64,000 nt of DNA from Nostoc linckia FACHB-104. Lineage in GTDB: Bacteria; Cyanobacteriota; Cyanobacteriia; Cyanobacteriales; Nostocaceae. The DNA is taken from contig NZ_JACJQJ010000011.1 of the NCBI RefSeq assembly GCF_014696615.1, forward strand, positions 62,001 through 126,000, written 5' to 3'. The first letter of the stretch is position 1. Each line of letters begins with the position of its first letter. The notes under the pieces are model-generated. The model was not told the origin of the DNA and did not search any database. It saw only the letters and a program-made list of their open reading frames with translations. Positions 44,990-53,205 of the stretch are shown piece after piece. A program made the translations under genes and the position numbers.

Positions 44990-45106
44990 TGGGGAAAAGG
45001 TGTACCCCTGCGGGGAAGCAAGCTACGCATAGCGTCTCCGCAGGAGAAAGGGTAAGGGTCAAAGGTTTTTTCTTGCCCCTTTTGCCCTTAACCGACAAGT
45101 ATTGGG
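44990..45106. repeat. Dispersed repeat family A, copy 2, with nested palindrome
   Basis: Begins TGGGGAAAAGG and ends CCCTTAACCGACAAGTATTGG like copy 1 at 15925-16010. Between the left end and TAAGGGTCAAAGG it carries an extra block of roughly 50 bases with the palindrome at 45007-45044. In copy 1 the flanks are directly joined. Confidence 0.65.
45007..45044. repeat. Short palindrome CCTGCGG…CCGCAGG
   Basis: Perfect 7-bp ends around GGAAGCAAGCTACGCATAGC, with an inner CTACGCATAG palindrome. A variant without the inner part is at 6911-6936. Confidence 0.65.
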
Positions 45107-45212
45107 AAGACCATAACTATATTCTTCCTCCTCCGCTTCCTCTGCTTACTCTGCTTGTCAAAGCGATTGATTTTTTTATTTGGAAGTCCCTTGTACAACG
45201 ACTAATCTCTGC

Positions 45213-47006
45213 TTAACTTCGTTGCCAAATTTTAATCGTCTTATCCAAACTTCCACTTACCAACATTTCGCCAGAAGTCGTAAAGGTGACTGCTGTAACT
45301 GTATCAGTATGCCCTGTAAAAGTGCCCAGGAGTTCTCCCGTTGCTAAATGCCATAACTTAATAGTTTTATCTGCACTACCACTTGCAATAATTTGCTCAT
45401 CAGGACTCAAGGTGATTGTGCAGACTTCATCTCTATGCCCCTTGAGGGTATGAATTAATTCTCCGGTTTCTAAGTGCCAAATTTTGATTGTCTGATCTCG
45501 GCTACCGCTAACGAGCAGCTTACCATCGGCACTAATAGCTAGAGAACGCACAATATGAGAATGGCCCATGAGGTTGTAGAGTGGTGGCACATCCTGCAAA
45601 TTGCTTACCCCAGCTAAATGGGAAGTACACCAAACTTTGATTTTGCGATAACTACCTGTAACAAGAATTTGTCCATCTTGGCTGAGGGCGAGAGAATGCG
45701 CTGCAGTATCATCTAATGAGAGAGCGATCGCTACTTGTCGCTTCATCAAATCCCAAAATAGGATTTTTCTGTCATCACCACCAGTAGCTAGCATTCTGCC
45801 ATCTGGGGTAAAAGCTACGCATCTAACTACACCATTATGTTTGTGCAAGATATCAATTAAATCTAATGCACCTACGTGCCAAATCTTGATTGTAGAATCT
45901 GCACCAACACTGGCTAAAGTCTGTCCATCGGAACTGAAGGCTAAGGAATTAACTTCATCGACTAATCCAGATACCACCCAAGGTGCTTCTGACAATGTCT
46001 CGATTAGTTCACCTCTAGTTAAATCCCAGAGTTTTGTTTCGCCACGGCTACCACTGGCTAATATTGGAGGCTTTCTGTTAAGGTCACAGCTATTCATGTT
46101 GGCTGTCGGTATTCTCGCAGAATAAGCCAGGCAATTAATTCCTCTCGTGTGCCCTTGCAAGGTCTGCCAATATTCCCAGTCACCTACGATACTCTTGAGG
46201 GGATGCTCAGATGGTACAGTCTCAATTTTAGGGGCGATCGCTTTTTCTTTTACCACTAGAGCTACATCTTTCTTGCCTACTAGTGATTCTAAATACCAAC
46301 TTAATCCACCTGCATATAACAAGTCACTCGGTGTAATGAAGATTTTTGGTTCATTACATTTCACCTGTTCTGTAGGTAAAAACCCAGTAAGTACTACTTG
46401 TTTTTCGTCGCCTAATTTACTACTTTGCTGATACAACAAGCAAAGGAAAATCAATACATGATGCTTTTTTATATCCTCTTGAGTAACTGACCACTTAATC
46501 TTATTTTTCTTAATCCCATTAAAACTTTCTCCATCGGCTGCATAAACTTGAATAGTCAATTTTTGGTTAGCTGTGAGTAAATAAGAAAATTTACTCTCAC
46601 CACGTAAATTGCCCTCATCATCTAAAGCCATGTGGTTAATAGTGTCTTGCGACACTTTTTTTACCAACTTACCAAGGCGTTCCGCCATTACCTGCTCAAC
46701 AATTTGCTCCCGCAAAATATAATCTTCCGCCTGCTGTTGAAAGTGTTGTGGAAAAGGGATTGTCCAATCAGGCGGTTCTGGATATTCAGGTGGTGTGGGA
46801 GGGGGATTTTTAGCAAGAATTTCTGCTTGTTGGCAAGACAACTTTTGCAGTTTTGCCAATGGCTCACCCCAAATTGTCATAATTTCACTATGACAATTTT
46901 TAACATGACTTTTCAGTATAGATAAGTCATTTATTTTCAGTTTTTTGACGCGGTTAAGGAAGTCAGCTTGTTGAGCTTTTAGTAAGCTAATCCAATCCAT
47001 CTGCAT
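45213..47006 (-). CDS. WD40-repeat protein with novel N-terminal region
   Basis: A 597-residue soluble protein. The C-terminal half (about 275-597) has seven WD40 units ending in KLWDL, KIWHV, LFWDL, KVWCT, KIWHL, KLWHL and KIWQR, enough for one seven-bladed propeller that closes at the C-terminus. The N-terminal 270 residues start with a helical segment (SLLKAQQADFLNRVKKLKIN), a proline patch (NPPPTPPEYPEPPDW) and a mixed domain with SYLLTANQKLTIQVYAADG; I recognise no family there. No kinase, caspase or TIR effector is visible. Likely a protein-interaction scaffold. It stands alone on the minus strand. Confidence 0.87.
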   Translation of the reverse strand: MQMDWISLLKAQQADFLNRVKKLKINDLSILKSHVKNCHSEIMTIWGEPLAKLQKLSCQQAEILAKNPPPTPPEYPEPPDWTIPFPQHFQQQAEDYILREQIVEQVMAERLGKLVKKVSQDTINHMALDDEGNLRGESKFSYLLTANQKLTIQVYAADGESFNGIKKNKIKWSVTQEDIKKHHVLIFLCLLYQQSSKLGDEKQVVLTGFLPTEQVKCNEPKIFITPSDLLYAGGLSWYLESLVGKKDVALVVKEKAIAPKIETVPSEHPLKSIVGDWEYWQTLQGHTRGINCLAYSARIPTANMNSCDLNRKPPILASGSRGETKLWDLTRGELIETLSEAPWVVSGLVDEVNSLAFSSDGQTLASVGADSTIKIWHVGALDLIDILHKHNGVVRCVAFTPDGRMLATGGDDRKILFWDLMKRQVAIALSLDDTAAHSLALSQDGQILVTGSYRKIKVWCTSHLAGVSNLQDVPPLYNLMGHSHIVRSLAISADGKLLVSGSRDQTIKIWHLETGELIHTLKGHRDEVCTITLSPDEQIIASGSADKTIKLWHLATGELLGTFTGHTDTVTAVTFTTSGEMLVSGSLDKTIKIWQRS

Positions 47007-47400
47007 GAGAGCGGCACATTACTGCATACCTACGGTAAGCTATACCAATCCAATTACTCAAGTTTATAATCTCTATTGATTAAAATTCAGTAATTATATC
47101 GGTTTCATAGAACACAAGCATCAGCATGAGTTCACGGTAAAGATGCACCTAAATAGCACCCAAACATATCATTAACTGATATGGCTGAGGTATAGAGAGT
47201 TAACTGATGTCACATTATTCTAACTACAATGGAGAATAACATACTGTTTCCATCGAAACAGTTCTTAAAGGAAAAAATGGTGTGATTGGCAGCGGACACA
47301 AAGACTAGCAGCAATGTTAAATTATAAAATAGCCATGTCAAGAAATTCTGATTTTACTGACTCTGAAAATACTTAAGAGAGTATAAATTATGAATATTGG
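47007..47400. other. 394-bp intergenic region, no gene seen
   Basis: AT-rich. Upstream of the WD40 gene, so it should hold its promoter. A 7-bp inverted pair TTATTCT (47215)/AGAATAA (47233) around 11 bases is the only structure seen. Confidence 0.45.
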
Positions 47401-47778
47401 CTAATTTTCCGATTGATTTTGTGGTAGTACATTTTTATTACTGTTGTTTGCCTCTAAATTTTGAATTTTCATATGCAAATCAAAGTCGTTATGGCTCACA
47501 ATACTTTCTAATGTCGCTATTCTTGCTTCTAAAAGCTCTATCTGCTGTTGTTGCAGATAACCATTTTTGGATTTTTTCTCATCAGAACGCCATATTGCCA
47601 CCGTACCAGCTGCGGCACCGCCAATAGCAGCTAAAGGCAAAATCGCACCACTTCTCGTCACAGCTGAAAGCGGAATGCAAATTGCTAGGATTCCCACTGT
47701 CAGTCCCCAGATTTTAGAAGTAGCAGCTACTCTGATATCCGAGGATTGCTCTAGGCTGTCTTTAGATTTTTTAGCCAT
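47401..47778 (-). CDS. Small membrane protein with C-terminal coiled coil, unknown function
   Basis: A 125-residue protein: a polar Lys/Ser-rich start, two closely spaced hydrophobic segments (WGLTVGILAICIPLSAV, about 24-40, and GAILPLAAIGGAAAGTVAIW), then a helical stretch (QQQQIELLEARIATLESIV) with heptad Leu/Ile spacing that suggests a coiled coil, and an Asn/Gln-rich tail. It would be anchored in the membrane with the coiled coil in the cytoplasm. No named family recognised. The gene has its own ATG and no near neighbour on the same strand. Confidence 0.68.
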   Translation of the reverse strand: MAKKSKDSLEQSSDIRVAATSKIWGLTVGILAICIPLSAVTRSGAILPLAAIGGAAAGTVAIWRSDEKKSKNGYLQQQQIELLEARIATLESIVSHNDFDLHMKIQNLEANNSNKNVLPQNQSEN

Positions 47779-48474
47779 AAGTTTTTCCTAGATAAGTCCT
47801 TGTCTAGGTTCGCACGATCGCTAAAAAAAATACTTCCTACATTTGGGTTAAGTATAATTACTCCACAGGGCGATCGCGTCTGCTTCTTTGGAAGTAGCTG
47901 TAGATGAGCCGACACCAGAAAATCTCTACACTAGGTTAGATGCGAATTTTTTTATTCCTCATGCTCCTAGCACTCAAACTCTGATTCTCATTTTTCTCCG
48001 TAAGCTAAATCAAATACTTTGTGCTAATATGATTGCTTATACTCAGCAATTATACTGTAAGCATTATCAATTTTTCAAGTCAATTACCTTTTGACTATGA
48101 ATTTTTAGTTGTTTGCTTCTTCCGTAATTTAAACAAAAATCCGCAAATATACCATACATAATCTGAGGTATTTGAATTTATTCTGAGGAGTGAATACATA
48201 AAAAAAATCGATAAATTTGACTGTAAGATGAAAATTTTTCATCTTCTAGTGATTTGCGGCTAAATTTAAAATTACTGCTGCAATACTGGCTCTAAATAGT
48301 TGGAGATATCTGGATAAATAGCTAAATCCAGCAATCAAACCCAGTCTATCCTTTTATAAATACCGATAAAATTGATTTAGTAGCTCATCCAGGAAATATA
48401 AGCTCAAAGTTAGCACTTATTGGAGTTTTATTTTTCCCAAGAAGACCCAAGATATGACAATGTGAGGAAAAGAC
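47779..48474. other. 696-bp divergent intergenic region
   Basis: Lies between the coiled-coil protein (minus) and the FHA-GGDEF-EAL gene (plus). A short frame at 47888-48094 has no ribosome site and odd composition. Contains one HIP1 site; no repeats or terminators stand out. A gaggaaaag ribosome site precedes 48475. Confidence 0.5.
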
Positions 48475-51135
48475 ATGCCAGAACATGAACGGGAAAAAAT
48501 ACGTCACCTTTTGGTTGTCAAAGACTTACAAGGGCAACGCACTATCCCTCTTCAAGACGCTACTTATTCTCTGGGACGAGATTCTAGAAATGCTATTGTC
48601 TTGCGTTCGCGCTCAGTATCAAGGCAACACGCCATTTTATTAAGAGTAACTATTCCAGAAACAGATCAATATGGCTTTCGGATTATTGATGGCGATTTCA
48701 AAGGTAAAAAAAGTACTAATGGTGTATTTGTAAATGGCACCAAATGCTTCTCCCATAACCTGCAAAATGGAGATGTAATTGCATTTGGAAATAACCAAGT
48801 TCATGCAAAATATTATGCTATTTCTAATATTTCCGAAAAAGCTTTTTCGGAATCTATTACAGTAGAAGATATATCTAGCTTTTTATCCGAACAAGCTAAT
48901 CCAGTTAATCCGTTTGAAACTTTAATTTCGCCGGATTCTACTTTTGAGGGAGCTAGCGAAACCGTACTGGCCCGCCTAGCATCTTTTCCTGAACTTATTC
49001 CCAATCCTATTATTGAAATGGATATAGAGGGAAATGTAATTTATCTCAATCCAGCGGCATCTCTCAAGTTTCCTAAACTGCGAGAATTTGGGGAGAAACA
49101 TCCAGTATTATCAGGATTACTAGATACAGTTAAAAATCGAGATGCCGATTCGGAAAATTCTTTTGTGCGCGAGGTAGAAGTTGGCACAGAAATTTTTGAA
49201 CAATCTATTCATTACCTTCCCGAAAGTGATTTAATTAGAACCTTTATAGTTAGGGATATTACAGAGCAAAAGCAAGCCGCCGCAGAATTGCGTCAGCGAG
49301 ACAGGCTGCTACAAGCAGTTGCCGAATCGGCTAATTATTTGCTGGTGGAAATGAACTACCAGGCTGGGATTGAGAAAACTCTGACGATGATGGGTGAAGC
49401 GGCTCAAGTAGACCGTGCTTATTTCTTTAGAAACCACATCCACCCAATCACAGGGGAATTAGCATTCAGCCTCAAGTTTGAATGGACAGGCTCAAACATA
49501 GAACCATCATTAGAACATTGGCAAAATCTCTCTTATCAATCTTCTGAACTGGCCCGTTGGTACAGCACACTCTCACGTGGCGAGTCGATTATGGGACTGA
49601 CTCAGGAATTTCCCATTGATGAACAACAAATTTTGACCCGTGATGGTATTCAATCTATCTTCCTAGTACCTCTGCGTCTGGAGGAAAAGTTTTGGGGTTA
49701 CGTAGGCTTGGCAGACTGTTCAAAAGAGCGTCGCTGGTCAAGGCATGAAGAGTCTACACTGTTAACAATGGCAGCTAGTATTAATGCCGCTTGGCAGCGT
49801 CAGCAAGTCGAAGAAAAGATTCGCTTTCAAGCGCTGCATGATTTGTTGACAGGATTACCCAACCGCCTGCTGTTTAACGAATTGCTCGATAAAGCTTTAC
49901 CTAACGCAACTCGCACTTATGACAGTCTAGCTGTCATGTTCTTAGATCTAGACCGTTTCAAGGTAATCAATGATACTTTGGGTCATACATTGGGAGATAC
50001 TCTGTTAAAATCTGTGGCTCAACGCTTGAGAGATTGTCTGAGAGCAGGGGATACCATTGCCCGTTGGGGGGGAGATGAATTTACGATTTTACTACCCCAA
50101 GTTAATCATCTGGACGAAGTAACACAAGTATCTCAAAGAATTCTACAAGCCTTAGAAAATTGCTTTGAAATTGAGGGACACGAACTTTATGTGAGTGCGA
50201 GTCTGGGGATTGCTCTGCTCAATGAAGATAGTCCTGATGCAGAAACCCTCATCCAACACGCGGATGCAGCTTTGTATTATGCAAAAGATGCTGGGAGAAA
50301 TAACTACCAATTTTATACCACAGCCCTATGTACCAAAACACCGGAACTCCTGACTTTAGAGAAGAGTTTGCGCTTTGCTCTAGAACGGGAAGAATTTATG
50401 GTGTACTATCAACCTCGAGTTAATATTCTCACCGGGCAAATTTCTGGCATGGAAGCTCTTTTACGCTGGCAACACCCAGAAATGGGATTAGTAGCGCCTA
50501 GTGTATTTATTCCCCTTGCCGAAGAAAGTGGATTGATTGTCCCCATTGGCGAATGGGTACTACGGACAGCTTGTAAGCAAAATAAAGCTTGGCAAGAAGC
50601 TGGATTTCCTCCCCTGACAGTTGCTGTTAATCTCTCCCTGAAACAGTTTCGTCAACCTAATCTGGTGGAAATTTTAAATAGCATTTTAAAAGAGACAGGA
50701 CTAGAAGCCAAATTTTTAGAGTTAGAAATTACAGAATCAATCGCAATTGAAGATTTAGAGTTTACGAGAAATGTCTTAGATTCTCTGCAAGAGATGGGTG
50801 TGTATCTCTCCATTGATGATTTTGGTACAGGTCATTCTTCACTGTCCCGCCTACAACTTTTACCACTACATCATTTAAAAATTGATAAGTCTTTTATCCA
50901 AGAGCTAACCCGAGATAGTAAAGTAGCTCATATTATCAAAGCAATAGTGGTATTAGGGCAGAATTTAGGATTAAGGTTAACAGCTGAAGGCGTAGAAAAA
51001 GCTGAGGAATTAGAATTCTTGAAATCTATCAATTGTGAAGATGTACAAGGCTATCTTTTCTACCGTCCGGTTGCTGCCGATAAAGCTACAGAAATACTTA
51101 TAAAAGAGCAAAACAAGCATAACGAGGCTAAGTAG
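48475..51135 (+). CDS. FHA-PAS-GAF-GGDEF-EAL cyclic di-GMP protein
   Basis: An 886-residue cytoplasmic signalling protein. Order: FHA (about 10-115; YSLGRDSRNAIVL, SRQHAIL, STNGVFVNG), PAS (about 165-265), GAF (about 275-440), GGDEF (about 445-610) and EAL (about 620-880). The cyclase site RWGGDEFTILL is intact, and RAGD five residues before it is a complete product-inhibition I-site. The phosphodiesterase side has EALLRW, ELEITES, DDFGTGHSSL, LKIDKSF and EGVE, so both activities are possible. FHA binding of phosphothreonine partners suggests a link to Ser/Thr kinases, with cyclic di-GMP as output. Confidence 0.95.
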   Translation: MPEHEREKIRHLLVVKDLQGQRTIPLQDATYSLGRDSRNAIVLRSRSVSRQHAILLRVTIPETDQYGFRIIDGDFKGKKSTNGVFVNGTKCFSHNLQNGDVIAFGNNQVHAKYYAISNISEKAFSESITVEDISSFLSEQANPVNPFETLISPDSTFEGASETVLARLASFPELIPNPIIEMDIEGNVIYLNPAASLKFPKLREFGEKHPVLSGLLDTVKNRDADSENSFVREVEVGTEIFEQSIHYLPESDLIRTFIVRDITEQKQAAAELRQRDRLLQAVAESANYLLVEMNYQAGIEKTLTMMGEAAQVDRAYFFRNHIHPITGELAFSLKFEWTGSNIEPSLEHWQNLSYQSSELARWYSTLSRGESIMGLTQEFPIDEQQILTRDGIQSIFLVPLRLEEKFWGYVGLADCSKERRWSRHEESTLLTMAASINAAWQRQQVEEKIRFQALHDLLTGLPNRLLFNELLDKALPNATRTYDSLAVMFLDLDRFKVINDTLGHTLGDTLLKSVAQRLRDCLRAGDTIARWGGDEFTILLPQVNHLDEVTQVSQRILQALENCFEIEGHELYVSASLGIALLNEDSPDAETLIQHADAALYYAKDAGRNNYQFYTTALCTKTPELLTLEKSLRFALEREEFMVYYQPRVNILTGQISGMEALLRWQHPEMGLVAPSVFIPLAEESGLIVPIGEWVLRTACKQNKAWQEAGFPPLTVAVNLSLKQFRQPNLVEILNSILKETGLEAKFLELEITESIAIEDLEFTRNVLDSLQEMGVYLSIDDFGTGHSSLSRLQLLPLHHLKIDKSFIQELTRDSKVAHIIKAIVVLGQNLGLRLTAEGVEKAEELEFLKSINCEDVQGYLFYRPVAADKATEILIKEQNKHNEAK

Positions 51136-51162
51136 GATTCAAAATCTTACTAGAAATATTAT

Positions 51163-51196
51163 ATTATCCTCTTGAGGCGCTACTCATGAGGATAAT
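51163..51196 (+). promoter_or_regulatory. Hairpin covering the ribosome site of the methyltransferase gene
   Basis: ATTATCCTC (51163-51171) is perfectly complementary to GAGGATAAT (51188-51196). The 3' arm contains GAGG, 8 bases before the ATG at 51200, so the Shine-Dalgarno would be paired. Four T residues end next to the ATG, so a weak terminator for the upstream gene is the other reading. Confidence 0.6.
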
Positions 51197-51199
51197 TTT

Positions 51200-51889
51200 A
51201 TGGCGATGGTATTAGATAAAGTTGTTCCGTTTGGGAGGTCAATGGATGAATATTCAAAAATGTTTAATTTAACGCACACAGATTTAAATAAAAAAATTAT
51301 TGGTATTGGCGATGGCCCAGCAAGCTTTAATGCAGACATGACTCTTCAAGGTAAAAGCGTGATTTCGGTCGATCCTCTATACCAATTTTCTGCAAAAGAG
51401 ATATTAGCTAGATTCAATGAAGTAATTGATTTTATTATTGACCAAGTGAAAGCTACGCCTAATGATTGGGTATGGAGCTATCATAAATCACCAGAGGATT
51501 TGCGTCAAAATCGGGTAAAAGTTATTGAAAAATTTATTGCTGACTATGAAAAAGGCAAGCAGAATCACAGATATATAATTGGTGAATTGCCAAGCTTAAA
51601 TTATCAAAATCAAGAATTTAATTTAGCTCTTTGCTCACATTTTTTATTTTTATATGCTGACCACTTTGATTATGATTTTCACCTCAAATCTATAGCAGAA
51701 ATGCTCCGGATTGCTCAAGAAATCAGAATATTTCCTTTACTGACTTTAATGTCAAAACCTGCTCCATATTTAGATGAGATAGTGAACCATTACACATCAG
51801 CAGGTTACATTGTAGAGATTGTAAAAGTTGATTATGAACTACAGCTTGGTGCCAATATGATGTTGAAGATTGCTAGAAAAGATAATTGA
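51200..51889 (+). CDS. SAM-dependent methyltransferase-like protein
   Basis: A 229-residue soluble protein. Near residues 33-50, IIGIGDGPASFNADM followed by VISVDPLY fits the SAM-binding strand-loop and acidic residue after the second strand in class I methyltransferases, although the loop is GDGPAS rather than the usual GxGxG. Further conserved-looking parts are YIIGELPSLNYQ, FNLALCSHFLFLYADHFDYD and EIRIFPLLTL. I recall this as a conserved bacterial family without known substrate. The start may be either ATG at 51200 or 51206. It follows the c-di-GMP gene by 64 bases that contain a ribosome-site hairpin. Confidence 0.72.
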   Translation: MAMVLDKVVPFGRSMDEYSKMFNLTHTDLNKKIIGIGDGPASFNADMTLQGKSVISVDPLYQFSAKEILARFNEVIDFIIDQVKATPNDWVWSYHKSPEDLRQNRVKVIEKFIADYEKGKQNHRYIIGELPSLNYQNQEFNLALCSHFLFLYADHFDYDFHLKSIAEMLRIAQEIRIFPLLTLMSKPAPYLDEIVNHYTSAGYIVEIVKVDYELQLGANMMLKIARKDN

Positions 51890-51904
51890 GTTTGGGGTTG
51901 GTCA

Positions 51905-51930
51905 AGAGACGTGATTAATCGCGTCTGTAC
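51905..51930. repeat. Palindromic repeat GAGACG…CGCGTCT, copy 1
   Basis: AGAGACGTGATTAATCGCGT followed by CTGTAC is nearly a perfect palindrome centred on ATTAAT. The second copy at 53165-53190 shares ATTAATCGCGTCT. The two flank the permease gene. Confidence 0.7.
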
Positions 51931-51960
51931 AAGAAAGACTCAAGATATTCTATTGCCAAT

Positions 51961-53058
51961 TTAAGTGGATTCTTCTGTTAAGATTTCTGGTAGGCTTGGG
52001 GGTTCAATAGTGTTTTTGTCATCATCAGAGAGAGATATAAAACCATCAGCTGCATCTTTGATAAAACCAGCTACAGGTACAGCAATTAGTAAGCCTAACA
52101 AACCGCCAATATAAGTTCCTACTAGCAGGGAAACTATTACCCAGACAGGTCTTAATCCTGTAAACCGACCTAAAAGACGGGGTGCGATCGCTTGGTCAAT
52201 TACCTGATCGATAATAATAGCCACTGCAAAAATCTTTACTGCTAACCAAATATCATGGGATGCTATTATTAAAATAATTACTATTAAACTGATGACATCA
52301 CCAAAAGGAATTAAGCTTAAAATCCCGACTCCTAAACCAAATAGTAAAGCAAACTGAACCTGAAATGCTAAAAATAACAGTGTTTCAGCTACTCCCATCA
52401 ATAAAGCTAAACTAACTTGACCAATCAAATAATTTTGAAAATTTTGTTGTAGAGATTCTCTAACTTTTTGAGCAAAGGTACTGGGTATTTTTTTAAAAAT
52501 TGCCTCCCAAATTCTGCCACCATCTATTAAAAGATAAAAAGTCAAAACTACTGTTACTATGACTTCAGAGATGCTATCGATAGTATCTTTGACAATAATT
52601 AAAAAATTATTAAATATTGCTTGTAATTCATCAGGTAAATGATTAGTTATTTGAGTGAGGATTTGCCCAAAATTAACTTTTAATTTTTGATTACCAAGAG
52701 CATCATTGAAAGTTTGAATTTTTGCCTCATTAGCATCAATCCATTGTGGCAAAACTTTAGCCATTTCATTAAATTGTTCCCAAGCCAGGGGAAATAAAGT
52801 AATACCTAAACCAATAAAGATTAATAAAGCCGAAATAAAAACTAATGCTACTGCAGAGTTACGCTTAACTCCGCGTTTTTGCAATTGTGAAACGGGATAG
52901 TTTAAAATAAAAGCCAACAAACTTGCTAATATAAAAATTGTGACTATTGGTTGAAAATATTGAAAAAATCTAAATGCTAGCCAACCATTCAGAAACACTA
53001 AAGGAAATATTAGCGTTATAATTAATACTTTAATGAGTTGGTTAAGTGAGAAATTCAT
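51961..53058 (-). CDS. AI-2E family permease (PF01594 type)
   Basis: A 365-residue membrane protein with about seven to eight helices: two at the start (LIKVLIITLIFPLVFLNGWLA, then IVTIFILASLLAFILNYP), one near 70-90, a long soluble insert (about 90-150), and a C-terminal bundle with GVGILSLIPFGDVISLIV and LVGTYIGGLLGLLIAVPVAG. The family name comes from an autoinducer-2 exporter, but members include Na+/H+ antiporters and unknown transporters, so the substrate is not implied. VSQLQKRGVKRNSAVALVF after helix two is typical. Last gene of the minus-strand block; 147 bases separate it from pyrFE, and palindromes flank it. Confidence 0.9.
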   Translation of the reverse strand: MNFSLNQLIKVLIITLIFPLVFLNGWLAFRFFQYFQPIVTIFILASLLAFILNYPVSQLQKRGVKRNSAVALVFISALLIFIGLGITLFPLAWEQFNEMAKVLPQWIDANEAKIQTFNDALGNQKLKVNFGQILTQITNHLPDELQAIFNNFLIIVKDTIDSISEVIVTVVLTFYLLIDGGRIWEAIFKKIPSTFAQKVRESLQQNFQNYLIGQVSLALLMGVAETLLFLAFQVQFALLFGLGVGILSLIPFGDVISLIVIILIIASHDIWLAVKIFAVAIIIDQVIDQAIAPRLLGRFTGLRPVWVIVSLLVGTYIGGLLGLLIAVPVAGFIKDAADGFISLSDDDKNTIEPPSLPEILTEEST

Positions 53059-53164
53059 GATTACCTAGAAAAACTCTGACGTTGCTTAGCAAAGATAAAT
53101 GTAATATATAACTGCGATCGCTTGTCTGTAGTAAAATTTGAGCGTTCAGAAAAAAATATTTTTT

Positions 53165-53190
53165 ACAGAGGCTATTAATCGCGTCTCTAC
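53165..53190. repeat. Palindromic repeat GAGACG…CGCGTCT, copy 2
   Basis: ACAGAGGCTATTAATCGCGT followed by CTCTAC, partly palindromic and matching copy 1 at 51905. It sits between pyrFE and the permease gene and could act as a weak bidirectional terminator. Confidence 0.65.
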
Positions 53191-53205
53191 TTTTTACCTG
53201 CAACA

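Larger units (their letters stand above)
44550..45212. other. 663-bp gene-free region with repeats
   Basis: Contains the promoter for the small membrane protein, a repeat-like stretch near 44780-44930 (with the short stem GGGTA…TACCC) and the nested repeat at 44990-45106. Short frames in it run through repeats and are not supported. Confidence 0.5.

Noticed and set aside
47888-48094. Plus-strand frame of 68 codons before the FHA-GGDEF-EAL gene
   Set aside because: No ribosome site, no recognisable motif and low-complexity AT-rich codons; more likely part of the intergenic region.
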